Shown piece by piece: positions 6,991 to 12,624 of a DNA stretch of 34,153 bases. The stretch covers positions 1 to 34,153 of IMG/VR virus record IMGVR_UViG_3300035660_000048. The stretch is one strand, 5' to 3'. The stretch is from a virus. Made by a program: the position numbers and the translations under genes. Every line of letters starts with the position of its first letter. The stretch's first letter is position 1. Below the pieces are notes generated by a model. It saw nothing but the letters and a program-made list of their open reading frames with translations. It did no database searches and had not been told where the DNA came from.

Positions 6991-7086
6991 ATGGCCTGGA
7001 TCGTTTTCGGAATCCTGATGGTATTCATGGCCGCGTTGCTCCTCGGCTGCGATTCGTGGGATCGGCACGGCCGGCTGCCGTTTTGA
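6991..7086 (+). CDS. 31-residue lipoprotein-like micropeptide
   Basis: ATG with AGGGG 8 nt upstream. The sequence is a single hydrophobic segment (WIVFGILMVFMAALLLGC) with a perfect lipobox LLGC, followed by 11 polar residues (DSWDRHGRLPF). If lipidated and cleaved, only a 12-residue lipopeptide would remain; otherwise it is a one-pass membrane peptide. The stop TGA shares a base with type A copy 3. Function unknown; superinfection or membrane roles are only guesses. Confidence 0.5.
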   Translation: MAWIVFGILMVFMAALLLGCDSWDRHGRLPF

Positions 7087-7156
7087 CCACTGATGACACG
7101 GATAGCACGGATTCGATCCTATCCGTGCTATCGCTGCCATCCGTGCTATCTGTGGT
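7086..7156. repeat. Type A palindromic repeat, copy 3
   Basis: TGACCACTGATGACACGGAT starting at the upstream stop, and TATCCGTGCTATCGCTG..TGTGGT as the opposite arm. Confidence 0.85.
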
Positions 7157-7241
7157 GAAAAAACGATGCTCAAACAGAGAGCCCGGGCGTCGTGCCCGTG
7201 GCGAATGATCTACGAGACGGAACTCAGAAAGGCGGTGAAAC

Positions 7242-7715
7242 ATGGCTCGGTCAAAGGCCACAAATGTCGGAGGCAAAACAGTCGCAGTCGTCGCGGGCGA
7301 GAGCGAGATCATCAAGCTGGTGAAACTCGCCCACGAGGCGAAATCGGAACTCGAGAGCGCTCAGATCGGCTATGACGCGCTCAAAGTTCAGTTGATCGCG
7401 GTCGCCCGCGATCGCAAGGGCGCGTGCGACACGATCCGGCTCCAGGCCGTCGATCTGGAAGCGGTCGTGGCATTCGGTCTCGATGTCGAGATCGACCAAT
7501 CGCTCGTGCCTCAGGCGGTGCAGGAGCTCGGTCGCGATGCGCGGCTGTATTTTGAGAAGCGCATCTCGTATCGAGCTCGGCCCGCGCTCAAGGACCTGCT
7601 CATGGGGATGGGCGATGCGGACATCCGCAAGGCGCTCAAGGGCATCGCCACGCTCGAGGAGCGTGCGCCCCGCGTGACGTATGAGGCGATCCCGCAGGTC
7701 ACGCAGCCAGCGTGA
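7242..7715 (+). CDS. Early protein, unknown
   Basis: 157 residues; AAAGGCGG precedes the ATG. The N-terminal 20 residues are basic/small, and residues 22-80 form a helix-rich segment (IIKLVKLAHEAKSELESAQI). The C-terminal half has a charged helical region (ALKDLLMGMGDADIRKALKG). No family recognised. It sits between the ATPase region and the GemA-like gene, where Mu-like phages carry semi-essential early genes. Confidence 0.6.
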   Translation: MARSKATNVGGKTVAVVAGESEIIKLVKLAHEAKSELESAQIGYDALKVQLIAVARDRKGACDTIRLQAVDLEAVVAFGLDVEIDQSLVPQAVQELGRDARLYFEKRISYRARPALKDLLMGMGDADIRKALKGIATLEERAPRVTYEAIPQVTQPA

Positions 7716-7719
7716 GGAA

Positions 7720-7755
7720 GGTCCTATAGGTCTTATAGGTCCTATACGTCCTATG
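7720..7755. repeat. Type B repeat array 3 (supplies a start codon)
   Basis: Four 9-bp units; the last (CGTCCTATGG) contains the ATG of the gene at 7753. Confidence 0.85.
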
Positions 7756-8094
7756 GAGCTCACCGCCGACATCCTGTGGAAGTTCCTGAGCGAGCGCCAT
7801 CGCGGGCGCGCGCACGCGATCACGCAAGGCATGATCGCCACCGTTTTCGACTGCGACGATCGGCTCATCTGCCGGCTCACGATGGAACTCCTCGAGCGAG
7901 GCCAACTCATCGCGTCGAGTTGCCGGCCGCCGATGGGAGTCTATGTCGTCGAGACGCGCGAGGAGAAACTCGACTACGTGCGCCAGCTCGACAACCGGCT
8001 GCGCGAAACCTATCGCCGGCGGCGGATGTTCGACGGCACGCCGATCGAGGAGCTTGTGCGGCAGGGGATTTTCGGCTTCGGCGCGGAGAAGTGA
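7753..8094 (+). CDS. Winged-helix-like early protein
   Basis: 113 residues. The start ATG is inside the type B array with no good ribosome site; a frame extending upstream to 7681 would have to translate the repeat. Residues 15-70 (MIATVFDCDDRLICRLTMEL, then LERGQLIASSCRPPMGVYVV) resemble a winged helix with a beta wing. A basic segment RLRETYRRRRMF follows. Probably DNA binding. The stop TGA shares a base with type A copy 4. Confidence 0.6.
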   Translation: MELTADILWKFLSERHRGRAHAITQGMIATVFDCDDRLICRLTMELLERGQLIASSCRPPMGVYVVETREEKLDYVRQLDNRLRETYRRRRMFDGTPIEELVRQGIFGFGAEK

Positions 8095-8120
8095 CCACTG
8101 ATAGCACGGATAGCATGGAT
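8094..8120. repeat. Type A half-copy 4
   Basis: TGACCACTGATAGCACGGAT plus AGCATGGAT: one arm only, starting at the stop codon of the upstream gene. It supplies a possible ATG at 8115. Confidence 0.75.
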
Positions 8121-8243
8121 AACCAGATGAGAATCCTGCGCCGGATCGCTCTCTGGCTCGTGATACACGTGCCCCTCGGCCCGCTCGCGCCGCACATGTT
8201 CGCATTCGCCATCGGCTGCCGATCCTATCGGAGAATCCGATGA
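8115..8243 (+). CDS. Small membrane protein
   Basis: 42 residues from ATG 8115 (inside the type A half-copy) or 38 from ATG 8127. One hydrophobic segment (IALWLVIHVPLGPLAPHMFA) flanked by arginines (RILRR, RSYRRIR). No strong ribosome site. The last codons lie in the 13-bp direct repeat GAGAATCCGATGA. Function unknown. Confidence 0.35.
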   Translation: MDNQMRILRRIALWLVIHVPLGPLAPHMFAFAIGCRSYRRIR

Positions 8244-8274
8244 TTTCCTCTGTGCTCTCTGTGTCCTCTGTGAT
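8243..8274. repeat. Type C repeat array (reverse) flanked by 13-bp direct repeats
   Basis: CCTCTGTGCTCTCTGTGTCC and TCTGTG units. Perfect direct repeats GAGAATCCGATGA lie on either side at 8231-8243 and 8275-8287. Confidence 0.8.
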
Positions 8275-8283
8275 GAGAATCCG

Positions 8284-8430
8284 ATGAGATCGCTCGCGCT
8301 CTGGTCCTCCAGCTCCGTCGTCCTCTGCTACGCGCTCGCGGCGATCGGCTGGGCCGGCTGTGGCGACTGGAAGGCGGCGGCGATCGCTGGGCTTTTCGCG
8401 CTCGCCGCTGCTGTGATTTTCTTCTTCTGA
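8284..8430 (+). CDS. 48-residue two-helix membrane protein
   Basis: ATG 8284 lies in the second copy of the 13-bp direct repeat. Two hydrophobic stretches (SSSVVLCYALAAIGWAG and AAAIAGLFALAAAVIFFF) are separated by CGDWK, the form of a small hairpin membrane protein. No ribosome site beyond GAGA. It could be a holin-like or accessory membrane protein; function unknown. Confidence 0.45.
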   Translation: MRSLALWSSSSVVLCYALAAIGWAGCGDWKAAAIAGLFALAAAVIFFF

Positions 8431-8432
8431 GG

Positions 8433-8463
8433 CATAGGTCGTATGAGTCCTATAGGTCCTATT
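8433..8463. repeat. Type B repeat array 4 (supplies a start codon)
   Basis: ATAGGTCGTATGAGTCCTAT and a further unit. The unit GTCGTATGA contains the ATG of the GemA-like gene, so the array is translated as MSPIGPI. Confidence 0.8.
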
Positions 8464-8988
8464 CAAGCGCGCACGCCCGCTCAGCTCCGCATGCTCTGGT
8501 CGATCGCCCGCGGCCTCGGCCTCGACTCCGCGCTCCTGCACGAGGTCGTCCGCGACGAGACCGGCTCCGAGCACATCAGCACGCTCAGCCGTGCGCAGAT
8601 TCATCGCGTCATCGATCGGCTCCAGGGGAAATCGCTGACGGGCGTCCGGGGCCACGTCGCCAATCCCGGCGGAATCTCGAAAGAGCAACTTGGTAAAATC
8701 CTGAAACTCAGCTATCTCGTTTTCTCCGGCGACGCGACGGACGAGCAGCGCGCCGAATCCGGCCGCCGACTCCGCGGCTGGATTCTCCACATGTCGAAAG
8801 GGCTCTGGCGCCGCCCGGACGATCTCTCAGCGGTCTGGGCCGGGAAGATCATCGAATCACTGCGAGCTCTCGCGCATCGCAAGCACATCCCGCTCTCTGA
8901 GTCCGATAGGTCCGACAGGTCCGATTCGTCCTATTCGTCCGATCGGCCCGACGTTCCGCAGGGAGATCGCCATGCAATGCCAGCGTGA
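8443..8988 (+). CDS. GemA-like (Mu gp16 / DUF1018) protein
   Basis: 181 residues. Residues 11-60 (QLRMLWSIARGLGLDSALLH, EVVRDETG, LSRAQIHRVIDRLQ) fit the DUF1018 N-terminus, and VWAGKIIESLRALAHRKH near 140-157 fits its C-terminal helix. Mu GemA modulates host gene expression and DNA topology. Both ends are repeat-derived: MSPIGPI comes from type B array 4 and SDRSDRSDSSYSSDRPD from array 5. The end overlaps the next gene by 17 nt. Assignment rests on motif shape and position. Confidence 0.65.
   Translation: MSPIGPIQARTPAQLRMLWSIARGLGLDSALLHEVVRDETGSEHISTLSRAQIHRVIDRLQGKSLTGVRGHVANPGGISKEQLGKILKLSYLVFSGDATDEQRAESGRRLRGWILHMSKGLWRRPDDLSAVWAGKIIESLRALAHRKHIPLSESDRSDRSDSSYSSDRPDVPQGDRHAMPA
8901..8948. 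repeat. Type B repeat array 5 (in frame)
   Basis: Five units of about 9 bp (TCCGATAGG, TCCGACAGG, TCCGATTCG, TCCTATTCG, TCCGATCGG) translated in the S-D/Y-R/S frame near the C-terminus of the GemA-like protein. Confidence 0.85.
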
Positions 8989-9334
8989 CGGCTGCCACAA
9001 TCCCGTGACGGGCCAGCGCCGGAGATTCTGCTGCGGCGAATGCCAGATCGCGTTCAACCGCGCCGGCATTGCCAGGCGATCGCGAAAATATTACGAGCAG
9101 ACGTTCGGCGAAATCCGCGAACGCCGCCGCGCGCAGCGCCGCGCCCGCACCTGCCTCCGCTGCCAGCGGACATTCCAATCGGATGGCCCTTGGAATCGAA
9201 TCTGCTCACGCTGCTCCGATACCCTCGATAGCTACTCTCGCACTGCCGAGCACGCGCACAGCCCGACCGTATCCCGGATCGCCGACGATCGCCAGGCGTA
9301 TCCATCACTCGCCAGATCCGGAGACGACGAATGA
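8972..9334 (+). CDS. Double zinc-finger protein
   Basis: 120 residues; GGGAG 7 nt before the ATG. First cluster CQRDGC and CCGEC (about 3-25), second cluster CLRC and CSRC (about 62-82). The first resembles the short CGNPVT..RRFC.. modules of phage zinc proteins. The segment between (RSRKYYEQTFGEIRERRRAQ) is a basic helix. Probably binds nucleic acid. The stop overlaps the next start (ATGA). Confidence 0.6.
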   Translation: MQCQRDGCHNPVTGQRRRFCCGECQIAFNRAGIARRSRKYYEQTFGEIRERRRAQRRARTCLRCQRTFQSDGPWNRICSRCSDTLDSYSRTAEHAHSPTVSRIADDRQAYPSLARSGDDE

Positions 9335-9540
9335 ACCGTGGACCAAAACTCAGCGAGCCGCTCTGGTCGGCCCACGCAGCCGACGGCAGCCGGATCACCG
9401 TCACGGGCACCGCGAGTGTGGGCTACACGATCTGCCTCTACGCAGCGAGCCGCCGACAGATTCACGGATTCCACGATCTCGACCGCGCGAGGCGCGAGGC
9501 CCAGAGGATCCTCGATGAATACAACAATGCCCTCATCTGA
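9331..9540 (+). CDS. Small early protein, unknown
   Basis: 69 residues, start overlapping the previous stop. Beta-rich N-terminal half (SRITVTGTASVGYTICLYAA) followed by a helix (DLDRARREAQRILDEYNNAL). No family recognised. Overlaps the next start region by 26 nt. Confidence 0.5.
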   Translation: MNRGPKLSEPLWSAHAADGSRITVTGTASVGYTICLYAASRRQIHGFHDLDRARREAQRILDEYNNALI

Positions 9541-9874
9541 TCCCCCGCAAAGTCCCGGCGCACCCCCACGCGCCGGGCGTTCTCCTGACCCCGGGCGGGC
9601 GGCTGACCTCTTCGCCGTGGCGAACCGCCCGCCCACTTCATCGGCGCGGGGCTCACATAAGTCCGAGAGGGCCTATAGGTCCGATCCCGCCTGGCTCACC
9701 GCCAAGCAGGCCGCGCCCCGGCTGGGCGTGAGCCAGCGAACCGTCTATCGCTGGGCGACGGACGGCATGCTCGAGTCCCGCCGGATCGGCGGCCGCCTTT
9801 ACATCGCCGACGCCTCGGTCCGGCGGTGGGAATTGACCACTGATAACACGGATAGCACGGATGACACGGATTGA
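9515..9874 (+). CDS. Excisionase/MerR-type HTH protein
   Basis: 119 residues from ATG 9515 (AGAGGA upstream; ATG 9527 is an alternative). The N-terminal 60 residues are proline-rich and disordered, partly encoded by type B array 6. The C-terminal domain AWLTAKQAAPRLGVSQRTVY..WATDG..RRIGGRLYI is the HTH_17 fold of Xis/AlpA-like proteins. The last residues ELTTDNTDSTDDTD are translated from type A copy 5: a TGA sits one frame over at the usual repeat boundary, so the gene may have lost its original stop. Probably a transcription or recombination regulator. Confidence 0.65.
   Translation: MNTTMPSSDPPQSPGAPPRAGRSPDPGRAADLFAVANRPPTSSARGSHKSERAYRSDPAWLTAKQAAPRLGVSQRTVYRWATDGMLESRRIGGRLYIADASVRRWELTTDNTDSTDDTD
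9661..9686. repeat. Type B repeat array 6 (in frame)
   Basis: TCCGAGAGG, GCCTATAGG, TCCGATCCC, translated as SERAYRSD between the proline-rich part and HTH of the excisionase-like protein. Confidence 0.75.
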
Positions 9875-9924
9875 TTCTGATCCGTGCTATCCGTTCGCCG
9901 AGGCGAATCCGTGCTATCCGTGGT
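9836..9924. repeat. Type A palindromic repeat, copy 5
   Basis: ACCACTGATAACACGGATAG on the left and TCCGTGCTATCCGTGGT on the right. The right arm has an extra 14-nt palindrome TTCGCCGAGGCGAA (9894-9907) between two copies of TCCGTGCTATCCG. It may act as a 3' stem for the early operon. 9925-10002 holds no gene that I can see. Confidence 0.8.
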
Positions 9925-10005
9925 TATTCCCCACGCCGCCCGTAAGCCCCGACGGCTACATAGGATAGCGAGTTGTAAAATCTGGAATAAATCGCATTTT
10001 TCCGC

Positions 10006-10033
10006 TTGACACGCCGGCAGGATGTGGTATAAT
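10006..10033 (+). promoter_or_regulatory. Sigma70-type promoter of the 10-11.5 kb cassette
   Basis: TTGACA at 10006-10011 and TATAAT at 10028-10033 are separated by 16 nt. CGCTTGACACG (10003-10013), TGTGGTAT (10023-10030) and ATTCC after the -10 are shared with the early promoter at 503-531. Transcription should start near 10040. Confidence 0.88.
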
Positions 10034-10039
10034 TCCTGT

Positions 10040-10142
10040 AGATGGGGCGGCTGCCCCTGACACCGAATCGGCGACTGCCGAGGAGATCGAGATGAGAACG
10101 ATGAGACCCAGCAACGACTCGTGTGAGCCGGCTGGGTTTTTT
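10040..10142 (+). ncRNA. Structured leader / possible ~100-nt small RNA
   Basis: From the predicted start to the T-tract are three consecutive hairpins: GGGGC-GGCT-GCCCC (10044-10057), TCGGC-GACT-GCCGA (10068-10081) and an intrinsic terminator (10107-10142). A promoter, stems and a terminator within about 100 nt look like a small RNA or an attenuated leader. A short frame starts at ATG 10092 behind GGAG and runs in frame into the gene at 10206, so translation could control the terminator. Confidence 0.5.
10107..10142 (+). terminator. Intrinsic terminator / attenuator
   Basis: CCCAGC (10107-10112) pairs with GCTGGG (10131-10136). Inside, CG/CG and CTC/GAG pairs with a GTGT loop extend the stem. 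Six T follow (10137-10142). It lies about 100 nt after the promoter and before the SWIM gene. Confidence 0.75.
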
Positions 10143-10178
10143 CATGGCCACGCGGCCCCGGCTGGGATCGCGCAGATG

Positions 10179-10192
10179 CTGGCGACTGCCAG
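10179..10192 (+). promoter_or_regulatory. GRCT-loop hairpin before Shine-Dalgarno
   Basis: CTGGC-GACT-GCCAG, followed at once by TAGGAGG and ATG 10206. Third of four copies of the 10-mer GGCGRCTGCC (10046, 10070, 10181, 10456). Confidence 0.6.
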
Positions 10193-10205
10193 TAGGAGGT
10201 CTGAG

Positions 10206-10418
10206 ATGACCGTCGAGTTGATTCGGAGTGGACAGCGGCATGGTGGGCTGTGGCAGGAGTTTCGGGTGCAGCGCGATGGCGGCGAGTCGCACACTGTCAC
10301 GTGGGCGCGGGATGAGTATCCCGATCCGCGCTGCGACTGCGCAGGGTATCGGTTCCACCGGCACTGTGCGCACTGCGACGAGGTCGTCGCCTCGGTCGCG
10401 GAGCATGAGGACTGGTGA
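10206..10418 (+). CDS. SWIM-type zinc-finger small protein
   Basis: 70 residues from ATG 10206, preceded by AGGAGG; an in-frame longer form could start at 10092 before the attenuator. CDCAGYRFHRHCAH fits the SWIM pattern CxC..CxH, with a further C after it. The N-terminal part is beta-rich (LIRSGQRHGGLWQEFRVQRD). SWIM fingers bind DNA or proteins and occur in transposon- and phage-linked proteins. First gene of a cassette with its own promoter and terminator. Function unknown. Confidence 0.6.
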   Translation: MTVELIRSGQRHGGLWQEFRVQRDGGESHTVTWARDEYPDPRCDCAGYRFHRHCAHCDEVVASVAEHEDW

Positions 10419-10425
10419 ATCTCAC

Positions 10426-10496
10426 GCTGGCCGCGTGTGCGGCCGGCCCCAGCTCGGCGGCTGCCGGGCGATTCGTGTTTGCCGGGGAATCCCGGC
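10426..10496 (+). promoter_or_regulatory. Three-hairpin intergenic array before the 335-residue gene
   Basis: Stem 1: GCTGGCCGC / GCGGCCGGC with GTGT loop (10426-10447, one G-T pair). Stem 2: CGGC-GGCT-GCCG (10455-10466). Stem 3: GCCGGG-GAAT-CCCGGC (10481-10496), followed at once by AGGAGG (10497-10502). The whole gap between the two genes is hairpin. Confidence 0.65.
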
Positions 10497-10505
10497 AGGA
10501 GGACG

Positions 10506-11513
10506 ATGATGAGAAGCATGGGATTGATCACGGTGCGGATGTCGAATTTCGAGTCCGGCCATAGCTACCTCTCAGATGAGAGCATGGCCACGATGCTCCA
10601 CAAACACGTCGCGGCCGAGTTGCCGGGCTGGCGCGTATCACTGTTCGACAGCCAGGACGACGGCTGCCATATCGAGGTCGAGCCGGATGACCGCTCGGCC
10701 GAGATCGACATCGATGAAATTGCAACTACCGTCGACGAGATTCTGGAGACGATGTGGGCCGAGGCCTGCGAACTGAAACCCGGCTACGTCTGGTTGCACC
10801 GTTGCGCGACGTGTGATCGGGAATCCGATGTGAGCAATGAGCCGGATGCGGCGGATCGCGACGACTGGCGTTGCCCGAAATGCCATCGAGCCAAACCCGC
10901 CGACGGGCTCATCCGGGTCGCAATCTACGCCGAGCACTGCGTGCGCGCCGGCGAGCGCGCCTGGGAGATCGAGGAGGAAAATCGGCAGACCCATGATGCG
11001 GATTGGCACGAGGGAACGGAGACCGAGTTGCGGGAAACCGCGATCCGGCTCTACCGGGCCGCCGTCGAGTCCCGCCACGCCGGCCGCGATCTTTACGAGC
11101 GTCGAGCGGCCCGCACGCTGGCCGATGCCGTCGGCCTCTCCGCCGCCGATCTCGAGATGCATGCCTGGGCCGCCGCTCACGGCTCCGAGCATCTGAAAAC
11201 GTCGCTCGCGCGGGGCTACGATTCCAAGCGCATCTACAAACTGGAGCGGGGGGCGCTGGAATGGCCTGGGTGGTTCCTCGACATGGATGATGAGGTAGAT
11301 GAGCGCGAGCGCTCGAATCCCTCACCGGCCGCTCTGGCCGTCGAGACCGAGGTTGAGATATCTCTGCGTGGCCGCGGAGTGGAAAACGAGGTGCGAGTCG
11401 TCTGGCTACCGTTCGGGACGCGGGACATGTTCCCCGGCGAGACCGTCGTCATCCGGGACTACCTCGGACACGATCTCTATGTCCAGCACGACTCGTTCGA
11501 GCGCGCCAGATAG
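10506..11513 (+). CDS. Cassette protein with internal zinc ribbon, unknown
   Basis: 335 residues; the start is fixed by AGGAGG at 10497-10502. Residues 1-95 look like an alpha/beta domain with acidic helix (EIDIDEIATTVDEILETMW). C100, C103, C123 and C126 form a zinc ribbon (HRCATC..WRCPKC). Residues 140-235 are helical with an ArgGlu-rich segment; the C-terminal 100 residues look beta-rich (EVEISLRGRGVENEVRVVWL). No family recognised. It ends in a TAG within a short type B remnant and is followed by a terminator, so with the SWIM gene it forms a moron-like unit between early and structural genes. Confidence 0.7.
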   Translation: MMRSMGLITVRMSNFESGHSYLSDESMATMLHKHVAAELPGWRVSLFDSQDDGCHIEVEPDDRSAEIDIDEIATTVDEILETMWAEACELKPGYVWLHRCATCDRESDVSNEPDAADRDDWRCPKCHRAKPADGLIRVAIYAEHCVRAGERAWEIEEENRQTHDADWHEGTETELRETAIRLYRAAVESRHAGRDLYERRAARTLADAVGLSAADLEMHAWAAAHGSEHLKTSLARGYDSKRIYKLERGALEWPGWFLDMDDEVDERERSNPSPAALAVETEVEISLRGRGVENEVRVVWLPFGTRDMFPGETVVIRDYLGHDLYVQHDSFERAR

Positions 11514-11538
11514 GACATATCGGGCCGATCGGACCTGC

Positions 11539-11573
11539 GCCGCCGGAGCCCGCCGCTCCGGCGGCTTCGTTTC
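11539..11573 (+). terminator. Strong intrinsic terminator closing the cassette
   Basis: GCCGCCGGAGC (11539-11549) and GCTCCGGCGGC (11555-11565) form an 11-bp perfect stem with a 5-nt loop, followed by TTCGTTTCT. Confidence 0.8.
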
Positions 11574-11642
11574 TGGCTGACCGCTGACGGCTGATAGCTG
11601 ACAGCTTATTTTGTTTCTTCGCCATTCTCGCCATCTTCGCCA
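11574..11642. repeat. Type D array followed by type F array
   Basis: GGCTGACCGCTGACGGCTGA and AGCTGACAGCT units (7-bp period, 11574-11607), then TTCGCCATTCTCGCCATCTT and CGCCA (9-bp period, 11618-11642). The rest of the gap to 11715 has no gene or clear promoter. Confidence 0.7.
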
Positions 11643-11714
11643 AATCCTATTGCTATCCCACCGATCTCGCGTATCCTCGGATGAGCGGCCAATCTCCGAT
11701 ACGAGGAGGATTCG

Positions 11715-12104
11715 ATGTCAGGTGATGTGCAACCCGCCGATTCGCAACTGCTCGCCGCCGTCCGGCAGGTCATCCGCCAGGAGATCCCACTTGAGCCGGC
11801 CATGCGTCAGTTCGGGAATATCCTGTCTCGATCTGAGCAGGCGACGGCCCGAGTGGAAAAAGCCGTAGCCGAATTGGTCCCCCGGATTGCCGTTCTCGAG
11901 GAACGCACCGCGGCTCACGCCGCCGCCATTAGCGATATCCGTGAAACGTCCGTGACCGTCGATCTCTGCGCATCGAGGCACGCGCGCATCAACAGCGATC
12001 GCACCGGCGATCTCGCAGACCGCCGCGCCCGTTGGCCGCTTGTCCTCGGCGGGATCATCCTCGTCGCCAACCTCGTGCTCGGAATCATCGGACTCGTCCG
12101 ATAG
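11715..12104 (+). CDS. Coiled-coil protein with C-terminal membrane anchor
   Basis: 129 residues; AGGAGGATTCG precedes the ATG. Residues 40-80 form a coiled coil (ATARVEKAVAELVPRIAVLE) and 107-127 a single transmembrane helix (WPLVLGGIILVANLVLGIIG). The tail-anchored layout resembles small phage membrane proteins near lysis or head genes, but no family is certain. The stop TAG overlaps the AGGAGG of the next gene. Confidence 0.6.
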   Translation: MSGDVQPADSQLLAAVRQVIRQEIPLEPAMRQFGNILSRSEQATARVEKAVAELVPRIAVLEERTAAHAAAISDIRETSVTVDLCASRHARINSDRTGDLADRRARWPLVLGGIILVANLVLGIIGLVR

Positions 12105-12115
12105 GAGGAACCCGC

Positions 12116-12355
12116 ATGGCTGGCCTAGTGAAGTACGAGATCGGCGATACGGTTTACGCCGTGCTCTCGAATCATCCGATCGTCATCTACGGCCCGGGCG
12201 TCGTGGTCTCCGTCGCCGAGACCACCGAGGGGCGGGTCTACGGAATCAGGTTCGGGACCTGCGTACTCCATCTCACGATTGCGGCGCTCTGCGACAGCAT
12301 CAGCGCCGCCGCCGCGAAGGTCAAAATCGCGCTTGTCGCCGGTTGTGGAATCTAA
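12116..12355 (+). CDS. Small beta-rich protein, unknown
   Basis: 79 residues; AGGAGG overlaps the upstream TAG. The pattern YEIGDTVYAVLSNHPIVIYG..VVSVAE resembles a short SH3-like barrel seen in many phage small proteins. No family identified. Confidence 0.55.
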   Translation: MAGLVKYEIGDTVYAVLSNHPIVIYGPGVVVSVAETTEGRVYGIRFGTCVLHLTIAALCDSISAAAAKVKIALVAGCGI

Positions 12356-12388
12356 ACTCTGTGGCCTCTGTGACCTCTGTGGTGAAAT
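12355..12388. repeat. Type C repeat array (reverse)
   Basis: CTCTGTGGCCTCTGTGACCT and CTGTGGTGAAA units, between two small genes. Confidence 0.8.
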
Positions 12389-12403
12389 CCGAAGGAGACT
12401 CGA

Positions 12404-12607
12404 ATGAAACTCGTGATCGAGTTGGATGTGCCGGACGACGTGATCAAGACGTTTGAGAAAGACAGGGAATTCGCCGGAGACAACCTGAAAATCGCCTGCG
12501 CGAAAATCGTCATCGCAGCGATCTCAGGCCGGGCCGCCGCCATCGAGACGACCGCATTCCAGCAGCGACGTGCGGCCGAGATGCGCGATTCGATCAAGTC
12601 GGCCTGA
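12404..12607 (+). CDS. Small protein, unknown
   Basis: 67 residues; GAAGGAG upstream. Begins with a strand-like segment KLVIELDVPDDVIKTF, then helix. No family recognised. Ends 17 nt before the fibre gene. Confidence 0.5.
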   Translation: MKLVIELDVPDDVIKTFEKDREFAGDNLKIACAKIVIAAISGRAAAIETTAFQQRRAAEMRDSIKSA

Positions 12608-12624
12608 TCTGATCTGGAGATCGC

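Noticed and set aside
7166-7375. 69-codon plus-strand frame before and into the gene at 7242
   Set aside because: Basic, unstructured product with no ribosome site, overlapping a better supported gene.
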